In this document: piece by piece, positions 37,378 through 50,100 of the stretch
Layout of the letters: each line of letters opens with the position of its first letter
Position numbering within the stretch: position 1 is the stretch's first letter
Assembly (NCBI RefSeq): GCF_037975245.1
Contig: NC_092574.1
Span: 9,521,713-9,585,712 of the forward strand
DNA length: 64,000 nt
Direction: 5' to 3'
Source of the DNA: Apostichopus japonicus
Taxonomy: Eukaryota > Echinodermata > Holothuroidea > Aspidochirotida > Stichopodidae
The notes under the pieces: generated by a model
Told to the model about the DNA's origin: nothing
The model's database searches: none
Seen by the model: only the letters and a program-made list of their open reading frames with translations
Translations under genes and position numbers: made by a program

Positions 37378-40300
37378 TATATATATAAATCCAGGGCAGT
37401 GAAAACAAAATTCTAGCCTCTACCGGGATTCGAACTTTTTTATGATAATGTAGTCCTGGAGTTTCACTTCTCATAATTGGATATTTCCTTACAGTACATA
37501 GGTCATTATAATGAATTTGCGGATTAATCTCCAAGGTTTTACGCCACAAAACTCATCATACCTAATTAACTCTTTCCTTCACTCATTCTCTATTCTCTTT
37601 TTAATCAAGCCTTGTTCCAAGTGATTGCTCCTGTGCTACATCTACATGGGTATCACTGAAACAGACATCTGTCGTTTCCAATATTGAGGGTTTATGACCA
37701 ATCATATACGCACTGTATGTCTCCCATGGTGACATTATAAGCAAGATTAATTTTTTTTTTTTGGAAACGATGTGAGGTCAATTATTTGTGACGTCATGGA
37801 TTCGTGAAAATTTACTAAGATCATCTAGCCGTTTCTATTATATTTTCTTCGTGTGTTTTTTTTTTTTTTCATTTGGTATTGTAGTTTTCGATAACACAGG
37901 CATGTGATGCGCGATTATTAAAACTCAAAAAGTTCTAGACATGTGCTGTGATGAACACATGGCGAGTATTCAAACAAAACCATTATCTCAACAATGTTAC
38001 ACCGCTAGGCATGCGTCCTACCGTCTTGCAAACCAAACCAAAAACATATATGAGTGAATGTAGGCTAGATGTGAAATAGGAATAATCAATGTTTGGAATA
38101 TTGCGTATTCTTAGCAAAAAATGAAAGTACAGCGTACTGCAGCGACAAAAACAAGTATGTAAGAGGTGTGTACAGTTATGTCATTAGATTGATGAAATTA
38201 TGTGATATGAGCATATTATTTAGAGTTGAAGCAATTATTAAAATAAGAACTTTTATGAAAAGAATAAACATACTTTGTAAATCAAGACCATCATAGCTTG
38301 ACACTTGAGATATTTCTTCCGAGCTTAATTCGTCAAAGAAAATTCGAACTTCTAAATAGTTTTTCCTATATTGAACAGAAAACAGAAAAGAGAATCAATA
38401 AAACTGAAGCAGAAGAAAAAGACGAAAGAAACAGAGAAGACAAAAATTAGAAAAAAAGGCATGAACAAATATAACATCAGGAAATAATGCAGAGAGCGAA
38501 CATTAATGTGAATTTTTTTAATAGATAGAACAAATACTGTAAGCAAACTGCTCATCCACTAAGGATCCTGTGTAAGAGAATGTGTAAAAGTATAAGTGGG
38601 CCTGAAGTTTCGATCCTAGCAGTATCTTCTTCAGAGGCTGAATGACAAGTAAAAGTAACAGAAGGGTCAAATACAAGCACAGAATACAGACATGGGTAAT
38701 GTGCAGGGTGAACACAGAAGAGATAGATACAAGAGGATTAGTAGACAAAGCATGCAGAGAAAGAATGTGTTAGGAAGAAAAACACATGTTGGCATTTAGT
38801 TTGTACCTTATAAACTCTGCTGTCAAGTTATTTCTCGTCGCGAGTTCTTTAACCACGAATTCTGAAGGCCAATGGGCGATCGACGTCTTTGGATCAAAGA
38901 CTTCTTGTCGACAGGGAACGGGACAGGTACATTTTGTAAAATGTGTATTGAATTCCTCTGAAAATAAATAAATAGTCTCATATTACAATAAAGCTTCAAA
39001 ATCTAAGAAAAACAACATTGTGATATGTAAAGAAATTGCAGTCAGAAAATGGTATCGAACCAGTGAAGCCAGAACACAGACATAATGAAGAAAACCCCAT
39101 AAACTTGTGGGAGCCGTCAAATATATTTGGAAATCAATAGTTTGATCAATTCTTTGGATAGCGTTGAATTAGACTAAATATCAAGTTTTCCTGTGGCACT
39201 TGGTTATTCTGTCCCACAGTTTTCGGGCTTCCATTCACTCAATGTAATTTGTTAACCACTCTTGATTTATATTTAAGAAACAATGTTTTCACTTACCAGT
39301 AGCGGGCACTACACATTGAATAATTTGTTTTGGGTCACACAACTTTGCATCGCCTGCATTGAAAATTGAAAGAAAATATTCAATCGAGACTATAGGCCTA
39401 TATGGTCCTCATCTAAAATATTAAATATATAGTTTATAAAGTGACATGAACGATCAAAGGGATATTTCTGTTAACTTTGTCAAGACGTTTAACTTATCTT
39501 TGACAAGCATGCATCTATAAATTTTCTAATTGGGTGCCACAAGAATTGTAAGGCAGTTTGCTTTTCTAAAAGCCGTTGGTTTATCGACTTATAGATATAA
39601 CCACGCACTTGCCTTCCCAGTCAATGCAAACAAATGTCTACTTTGTCTCTCTGTAAAATGTATTTTTTACCACAGAAATACATGTTCTGTCTGAGGAAAG
39701 TATCTGTCTAACATTTGATTTATATGTCCCACGGGTAGAGAACCTAGAGAGGGAAGAACAAGGGTAACGTTGCAGTAGCTCTGGGAAATCTGCAAGGCTT
39801 CTACAGACCGGACCCATCACTATACAGGGTAATACATTCATGGAAAAGTTTATCTCCTGTTAAACCGTTTGACAAACAATAGAAAGAAGTACATGTCGAG
39901 GGAGACAATTAACATTACTTAGACTTTAAAGAGTATTCAGGATCCTCCATGCAGGCTCTTCCGGTAGTAACACTAACGTGTTTTTTCTTTAAATTAATGA
40001 GTTAAACAGTAATCGATCTAACTTGATTGTAAAACCTTTAATTGCAATAATAATAAGTATTTGTTCTCTTCTGAAGTAGAGTTTAAGATACCTAAAATCA
40101 AACCAAACCGTTGCACATGCATGGACGATGATCAACAGACGAACACTAATCAGCTATAGCATGAGTAAGCCAGTCATCTTTAATGACTCGGCCTTGATCA
40201 CATGATCTTACTTCTTACGTAAGATGACTGAGTTAAAGAGTGCATTAATTTGACGAAATACTGTTTTGGTGATTTCGTGCTCATACCTTTGGTGACTTTC

Positions 40301-41068
40301 TTATATAGAACAGATGTAAGTGTGTAAAACATTGTTGGTAAAATAAAACAAATTATAAATTAATCAATGAATACAATGACTTCACCATTGGAATTCAAAG
40401 TTATTTTCTGTTACTTGGGACGTTATATTGATATGTTTCATATAGACAACACTTGATATTCTTATGTTTTTGTTATCTATGGTTATATCACTTACCTGGG
40501 AATCTATAGTCCCGACATCCGCATTTTTGAACCACAAAATCAACTTGGCATTCGAAGCGGCAAAGTGCACTGGTGTAGTTCTGTGAATACTTTAATCGTT
40601 TATTAAAACAGTTCGAACGGTATGGATGAGGTAAACTTTTACTCTACAAATAGGGAGAAAATTCAAAGGACAATCAAGTTTCTGGCCACTGTGTAGAATA
40701 TATTAATTCACGTTTTAGACAATGGATAAAACAGAATTTTCACCCCCAAAAATGAAGAAAGTTGCGAGTCAATTAGTCAAATTATTGCATAGTTTATATT
40801 TATTGCACTCTCAGATTTAATTTACATAAAGCCTGCATGATTTATGTTAAATTATGATAAGGGGTAAAAAAACGAAAAAAAAACAAGGCAAACATAAACA
40901 CAGTTATAGAAAGGAAATAAAAAACAATAGCAAAACAAATTGTCTGTGATATATATATACAGCTTTTGAGATGACTTATAATGGTTACATGCAATAAAAG
41001 TGCAAGTTTAAGCTAAATATTTCTTCACCATGCATGCATGCTGATCACGTTCATATAACCCATGTTTA

Positions 41069-41151
<83 letters not shown>

Positions 41152-44100
41152 ATGTATTGCATATAGAAAGGATGAAGTTGATTAATGATGCATGGATAAG
41201 AGAGAGTGAGAGAGGACAAACTGGTGAGTGTATCTGGTAATTTGAGATATTTCTCCTTTATATTGATATATGTAGGAGTTAATGCATTCTCTAGAGACGA
41301 AGCGCCTGTGTTATATAACTCATGTGATAGTACCGCTGCTTGTGTATAATACAAGTCATGTATTTTTTTTTCAGAGTGAATAATGTAAGTTCAGTTAAAG
41401 GTGCTGTATCCCATTGTTCTTAAATTACTGTTTATACTGCATATTGCGATGGGATTGACGATTTTCTTCATTTTGTGGGAGAACAAAATTAACTTCAAAT
41501 ATCATCAGTTTGGCCCCCAATATGCTAGAAGATCAAATAATAGTCACCCATGCGCCAATTTCAATAAGAATTTTACAACCAAACTCAAAGTATATTTCCT
41601 CACTGAAACCTGTTTTTATTTAACTATAACTTGTTTAACTATAACACGGCTCATTGTCAGAAAGTAATTTGGAGATGTAGAACTACAACGAAATTATTTT
41701 TTTCAGAGAAATGGCCATTTTTAGCATGCATTATAATTCGGGGTCAATATATACTGATGATCTTGAAGGCGTAAGAAATCTTTATTGCATTGATTGGTAC
41801 TCCAGAGTGAACAAAGTGAAATTTCATTTCTCTCTTTTAGTTTGATTATCAATTTGATGACAATATTTTATCATATCTTATTTGGTATTACCAACACAGG
41901 GATTGAAAGTTCTTAATCTATTAATATATTAATCTATCATATATTAATAATGTTAAAATACAGTGAAATTGCCCCTGTTTGACATTTCTGCCGCAATTAC
42001 ACTGTTTCGTGCAATATTGGTATATTTTACTAACTTTGTTTGCTTCTATTCTTTTTAATTGTCATTTCATTTTTAACTTTAATATTGAAGATATTGTAAT
42101 CAGTGATATTTGATTGTATACTCAAACCAAGAGTATTCAACATTCGTATCATATGTCCTTGGTGATTCCCCTCTGCAAATTTATTTGATAATCTTTCTTG
42201 TTGAAAATCCTCAATGACTTGTATTTTCTATGTTTATTCTTCTCATGTATTGTTGTTTTATTCTAATTGACTCTAAGCGCTTATATTCCTTCGTCTATTA
42301 TATTCTTTCATGGACGTTAAATATGAATATAAGAGACTGACTTCGGTCAATTTGGGGCTTTGATAAGCCAATGATGTCTTCTTCGCGAGTTCCTGCTTGC
42401 AGGAGGATCTAAAAATATACATACATACATTTGTGATTAGTTACTTATATTTTTCCACCACAAAAGATTACAATATAGTCTGGATCGACATAGAAAAAAA
42501 AATGGGCACTAAAGGTTTAACCTAAAAAACCATGGATCACCAACTCTTCGACTTTCTGTAAATATGTTATATTTATACTATTTTATTTATATATTATTAT
42601 ATTTATACTTACTACCACGTGTCGTAGAGAGACTGATGTTTCAAAACCAGGTGCGACAGAAAAGCCAAGTTGTTTGACAAGAGGGAGTTCTCCATGAGAA
42701 TGAGCAAGTATCTAATGTCGAGAAAAAAAATTATACAAAAACCATTTCTCCAATTCCGACTAATTCATAGTAAAAACTTAGCAAGAGGATAATAACAAAA
42801 GCCTTTACAATCAAAAATCGACACAGAACGTCAATTACATTAAATTAAAAAGCATTTGGTTCCTGAACCATCAATGATATATATGTTATATATCAGTTTA
42901 ACATGATATAACCGATATAACCAGATCAAGGGTTAAGATCTTAATAGTATTTTACACGTCAAATGAAATCCTAATATAAGCGTGAATTATATACAAGTTA
43001 CAAGTTCGACATTTAGTAATGTGTCTTAATTTAATTTGACTTCTAGTTTGCTGAAATTTCTTGAATTTTTTGGGGGAGTAAAATTTGTTCGAAATGTTCG
43101 AAATAGAAAAGACATATGCTTTATAATATTCACCTGTTTGTGTCTCGGTTTCGTCTATTTTAATATATTATATTTATATTTCGACAGTTTACGTAATGTT
43201 TTGGGTTGAAACGTTAATGCATGGTGATGTTAACTGTAACTGACCTTGAAGCCTGCCCCAGTAAATTCACCCCAGAAATATTCATCTTGTTCTAGTGATA
43301 GCCTGATTCTCAGACCCTGTGAGGCTCCTGCTTGGTTCACCAATAGGCCAGTGGTGGCATCCTGTCGACTGTTAAAAGTATGACAGACCTGTTTCGAACA
43401 AAAGACAATTAAGAAACGATGTATGGATCTTGTTTTTATATCGCTGTAACAGTTTGATACATAAAGTATTTGAAAGTATTAATGTTCTCACGTCATATAT
43501 CAAACACTGATGTTATACGAATATGTTGAGCTATACATTATCATTAACTCTGTATTCCGAACGCAATTTTCACAATGCCGCAATTGTTACACGCGTGCAT
43601 GAGTGTTGATTTTGAGAAAGCAAATGAATGATCAATGTATTATGTACGGATTAACGATAGACATACACCATTGTTAAGGTTTAGGGGGAGGGGCGGGCAA
43701 GAAGGGGTGCAAAATTGCCAATGGGGTTCATAGGGCGGGGAGGTTTGGGGCCATTGAATAGGTAGTGTTATGGTGTACGTGGTTTAGGATAATACCTCTG
43801 TTAACATCTGTTCGCATAGAGCAAACGATTATAACCTTTGTTGATGTATAACAAACTTAACCGATTGTTATATAAAAGCAATGGTACTGTAACACATGGT
43901 GGAAGAAAGGGTCAAATGTCAGGGCGCGAATTTGTTGCGGAATTTGTTAACACGTTAAGTGGAAAGTGATCACCACTCCCACAGAGAATATCTGTACCTG
44001 CTTCAAACAATTCAAATGTTCGTTAAACTATGTAAATGGTAAAATATTTGACATTAAGAACTGTATAGTTATTGTCTTCTCCTAAATTCTAAATTTTAAA

Positions 44101-47100
44101 CAATAAGTAATGTATCATTGGGTTTTAGTAATTTTGTTTTGTTTTTGGCAGGTGGGGTTTGTAACACTTAGCAGAACTTGAGGTACCAACAGTGACATTT
44201 GTATTCTTTCGCATTCTCTAATATCAATGTCTTGCAATCTAGATGGTTCGTGTCACCAAGCTATACGCGTCCTTGAAATTATTATTATGACGTCAGTGCC
44301 AATTCCATAGGGTGCAACAAAAGCCTCTTAATTTTTTACCATATGGTCTAACAATGAGAAAAGATTTATGACATCCGAAATATCGGGTTGAGTAATAATT
44401 GTGGTTGCTTTGTTTCTCTTTAGATAGCCAAACCAGCTTTAGTACTTTGTCTATAAAAGTTGAACCCTGTTCCTCGCAATTGACTATAGTTTTCAAACTG
44501 ATATTAAATGATATCCTTTCTTCGCAATTACAGAATAATAATTCCCAATCAAAATAGATCGTGAATAAACTTTCGATTGCTTTAACCGCAATGAGAAATC
44601 GTCCAAGCGTACTTGATGATAAAACTAGATTCTATCAATTTCAAAAAGTGAGAATTCACATCTTGAAATTGTCCAGAATTACTATTAAGAGGAGGGAGAA
44701 GTCTCTCATAGGAGTAGACAGGCGGTGATTTCAAGTTGGGCCCCGGGCACCCCAAGTAAAAAATGGTCATTACCCATTTTTAGGTTCGCAACCCCCCCCC
44801 CCCCCCATTAAAGTCACTCCTCCGCCCTCCTCCCCTCTCATTAAAGTCACAGTGTTAAAGTCACATTGTCATTAAAGTCACAGTGTTGTTAAGACGAGAG
44901 AGGCTTAGTCTATATATCTTTAAGCTTAAAGCCTACTGATTCTAAGTTTCTTACTCTTAATAATTCACAAGGCCAGCATTAACAACATCGTGGTAGCAAT
45001 ATACATGCTTACAATTTACTCTCTGAAGATAATAGTGAAACGTACAGTTAGTATAATTTGAAGAAAATGTTTGCGCAAGCGTACCCAAATATCTGAATTT
45101 GAGTAAGAGAAATAAAGACTTAAGGGCCTTTACTGGTTTCAATGAACATCCCTGGAAAACAAATTAATGAATACATTTTCGTTGTAAGTTTTCGTTGGGT
45201 ACTAACACTTGATGGCGGTTTTCAGAACTCGTTCCCTTAAAGCAAACTAGCAAAATAGAAATGAGAGTAGAATCGTTTATATGAATAATTTTGTCCAAAT
45301 ACAATGTGACATGCATGGAATGTTACGACGCTGAAGTATTTTAAAGAGTATGCATGCACTGACGATAGGACATTACAGTTACCTTAAGCTATTGTACAAA
45401 CAGTACGGACAATTTCATCATAACAATAGAACAAGCATACAGTTACGAGAAAGAGAGAGAGAGGTGGAGAGAGAAAAGAGGACGTTTTTCCCCCCTTTTT
45501 TTGGCTACACTTTCGCAATATTTTCCTTTTTGTTGGTATCCCTTTAAACGTGTATACATAGAAGTCATTACTACGGATTTTATACGACTCATGAAGCGGA
45601 AACATTAAATTTAATCAAAAGATAGTCTGAATGTGTCTGCAGTTGTCTTTACTCACGGACTGTGACTCTGTAATTGCGGATTTCATTCACTTACTTTAGT
45701 AATATGTAAGGTAATGCGAGATAATATTAGAGATTGTACCACGACCAATTGTCGGATATGAAACAACTGTAAATGGTTGTAATGGATATGTTATGATAAA
45801 CATTTTGTAGAGACCTGTGAATGTCTATCATCAAGCTTTCAAGGAAACTTCCCCTGTATGCATTGGCTGCATAGTATAGAAGGGATTTGATAAGACTTTC
45901 AAGACCCATGGTATGATGGAGAAAATCGATTTATTGGCAACAGATGCCACGGAATTTTAATGTCGGTGAAAGATAGATAGATAATAAGTTTCAGACATCA
46001 ACTGATTTTTAGTGAAAAGGCTATAGAGAATTACCGACCAAAGTACACTATCTTCCAATGCACAGTATGGTATATAAGAGGAAGAAGATTGGGGTTAGGT
46101 GGGAGGGGTGGGTGGGGTGGAGCAAGGGAGGTGGTGGAATTTTTAAATAATCCTAAGAGTTTAATTGGTGATAGGAAAAATCGAAAAGTTATCTTGGAGT
46201 TGAGCAGGAAAAGAAGGAGAGGGAAGGAAGGGTAAGACAGTGGTCGTTCCAGAAAGTGTCCGAGGGGGTAACACCTGTACACATCAAAATAAGGTTATGT
46301 ACCACCAATGCTACCCCCTCCTCCCCCCTCCCCTTCCTCTTTCACAAAATATGCAAAAATGTCACATAAAATGATTCTTCATGTTGAGACTCCAAACGGC
46401 ATTAAACTACCACTTAGTATAACAATTTCCTTTACTGAGACATTGCTAAGCTTCAGTGGCGTAGGAAGGTACTTTTGAGTGGGGGGGCTGAAGACTGATG
46501 GCCGGTCTGGGGGAGGGGTCTAATGGGAGGGGGTGTCCCCCTCCCCTTTGGAATTTTTTGCATTTCCAGGTGGCCTCAGATGAAATTTGGTGCAATATAG
46601 CACACTTCAACACCCACTCCATTTTGTAAACTTAATTTTGTATTTTCAACTGGCCTTAGATGCAATTTGGTGCTCCAAATGAGATTTTTTTTCTCATTTG
46701 GAAATGAAAAAGGGGTTTTCTGACCTGCGAACCGGGGGGGCGGAATGATACTTCCGCCCCTCCACATTTTTCACTGGGGGGGCTGGCGCCCCCCAGCCCC
46801 CCCCCGGTTCCTACGCCCTTGCTAAGCTTAGTCCATTTCCACACTCCTCGTTAGCTGTGAAAACGTTGAAAGGAAAGAAAATTAGTTTAGCATGTTAAAA
46901 CTGGCAAACCTAAACTAGGAGGCCATGTGTATTAATTGCTCTTAAAGGAATTATATGTGGGAATTTGACAATATGAATGAATCATTACCCCAAAATCCGT
47001 TATGACGGTTGTAAAATTTTCAGCTGAGCACACTTGTCCAGTGTTCCATTTACATTCTAACAGCATGTCTTCCATACGATGACCGGTCAGTATGGCTCTC

Positions 47101-50100
47101 TCGGTAATGTTCCAGGTGACGTTTTCATAGAATTTATCGTACTGGTCCCAATCGACTATGGTATTGTCATTTAATGCCAGCGCAGCCAATACCTTAATAC
47201 AAAACACGAAGAAACAACAGAGAGATAAAACAATGTCTAAGAAACCACCATGCCATGCATTGATTAAAAAGCAACACTATTTTATTGTAGCCTATACTAT
47301 AACAATATAGAATTGTATAATATCAAACCTTGCCATTGTCTAGTACAACATCACGCCATTTGTTTAATATAACACTATGCCATTGTTTAATATAACAATA
47401 TGCCATTGTTTAATATAACAATATGCCATTGTTTAATTTAACATCATGTCATTGTATAATAAGATACAACGCCTTTGTCTAATATAAAATATTCCATTTC
47501 CTGACATAGGCCTATAGCCTATATATGACACCTTTTAAATATTCTGGAATAAGGTTTGGTGCTGGAACATCCAGGGAAGCGAGTTTATTTTATTTTGGAA
47601 ATTTCTAGCATGATTCTAGCATGAGCCTAAACTGCTGACCTATAGTACGCTATACATCAAACGTCCTTTCATTCGTGAAAGATAAGGTGAATATAAGAGG
47701 TATATATTTCTATATTTGCACTTGACTCATATCTCCTAACAGTCCCATTATTCAGACCCAGCGGAATGAGTTCTTAAATCAGCAAACAAAATCACCCATT
47801 TCTGTGGACTACCAGGTTGATTTGAGTTAAATCTCTCCAAACCTTGCTAAAACGTAACCACACCGCACGTTTATTATACAAATAATGAATGTTTATGAGT
47901 GCAATAGTGCATATATTTCATGAGTTGAGATGGAATGGAACAAATTACATCTTTCAACTCATGAAATATTTGCACTATTGCACGAATGGAAACCATTCAT
48001 TATTTGTTTTATACAACATATTATATTAAAATGGGTAAAATTCACTCATGCAACAGATTGTTTTGAACAGACAGGTTTCTCTGCTCTCTCACCATTGAAA
48101 AAAAGTGCTACCAAAAAAGTATAACCCATGGTTCTATTTCATAGAGTGGAATAGAGCGGATTTTGCATGCAATCAACGAGCAATTGACCAATCAAATGAC
48201 CAGAATACAATTAGGTGTTGTATAAGATAGGCTAACCCACTGCCATCCATCTAAGTCATGGGTGGGCAACCTACGGTCCGCGGACCACATGCGGTCCGCC
48301 AGTGATTTTTTGCGGCCCGTGAGATGTCTTAAGAAAATGAAAGAAAATCAATCTATTGTACATCATCACAAAAAACGAGCTAGCTGCTTAGAATACATCG
48401 GCTTTAATGATGCTGTCAGGTATAGGCCTATGGTCCCTATTAATTATCAACTGTATTGCATTGACATTATGTTTTTGTGAATACAGATCAAGTACACACA
48501 CCTATTGCTTAGAATTCCTCGTATTCAAAGGTTTGAAATCAACAGCAGGTCGTTGGCAAGGTGTGGCCCAGTCAATTTTTCACTCCTTATATCTGGCCCA
48601 TTCATTCAAAAAGGTTGCTCACCCCTGATCTAAGTTATTAAAAGCATACTAGACATTCACAAAAGTTCAAATCTGTAAAAACGTTTACGGAACTTATGCC
48701 TACATCCATTCAAAGAATTAGTATAACCTATCGGCAATAATATCAATAAAGTACGTTAACATGTAGACGGATATATGAATCGTTAAAGACAAAGAGGCAT
48801 TAAAACTTCCATCATTAGAGCGAATCGTAAATTAACTGAATGACTTGTGATGTTGAAGTAATTAAGAACAATTGAATAATGGTATTACCATGATCATAAA
48901 AGTACAATTGCAACTTCTACAGCCGATACAGTGGGAATAAACGTGCAGGTAAGATTCAATCCTTAAGTAAAGCATCAACCTTCACAAGCTATTTATAGTC
49001 TCAACGGTAATTTGGAATTATGTATAAAGCTTGAAACGTATATATACGTACACGCGAACATTACACTTTAGACGCGTATCATGTACGTCACTGTTGAAAG
49101 TGTTTACTGTACATTTGTAGTCATATAGATAACACTGTTGCTCCACGTATGTCAAACTGTGCTCTTAACAACTCCCCTCATGATCACCCCCCCCCCCAAT
49201 CCCACCATCGTCCCATTCCGCCTAGAATATGATGACACTGCCCACTTATTCTCCTCCGCGCTGTGGACGGCAGGCTTCAGTATATTTAGAGAGAGCACAA
49301 CCGAGACCCTTGCTGATCAAAATCGCAAAACAAAATATCAGCAGGAGGTAAATGATGGGTGGTTGACTGAGTGGTTAGGCGGTTGAGTTGGGAACTGTGA
49401 TGTCGCTTTCTGTTTCTTCACAATGCGTTTTGCCCGCATTAATGTTGACTGTTTTATACTATGACGACTGTGGTTTACAATTTTTGAGACATGAAGAATG
49501 CGTATAGGTCATGTGTGGAACTACTAAACTAGACACGAAACGACCATTTTCAAGTACTGCTATATAGTGTTGAAGAAGATTAGCGTAGCCTATTAATGTT
49601 TTGATATGGTTAACGGCGACTAAACTTTCACGAAATATCAAAAAAGCGTGTTCTGTAATGTTCTCTGCTCACAACAAGTCCACCCGGCCTATATATAGCC
49701 GCAACTGAATTAATACCTTCAACAACGTTATCAAATGTTGCTCACTTCCTTTAGGTGTTTACATTGATAATAAAAATTAACACCACGTTGAAAGGGTTGT
49801 CGGTATTCTCGACCAACTGAGATTCCACCTGTCAAAAGGATTTTTTTCGTTCTTGTTATAATATATAGGGCTACCATTATCCTACCTTACGTATTATCTA
49901 TGTTCTCATTCTGCAATGGGTCTCTTCCGAAGTGTTCCAGCCTCTCCATTTTTCAATCGTAACAACGTGCATAACAAAAACTTACAATAGATTTAGCAAC
50001 TATCTAGGCATTCCTGTAAAGCGTTTGAATTCCACCTGCTATTGTTTGTGTTTCAAAGGCCCTAAGATTTGGAACCCATTGAATGATCGTTTTAAGTCTA

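Noticed and set aside
42342..42408. Reading this DEG/ENaC exon as ILLQAGTREED in phase 0
   Set aside because: That frame lacks the family Cys pattern; the phase giving SSCKQELAKKTS fits the family and closes the frame with the 34-bp exon.
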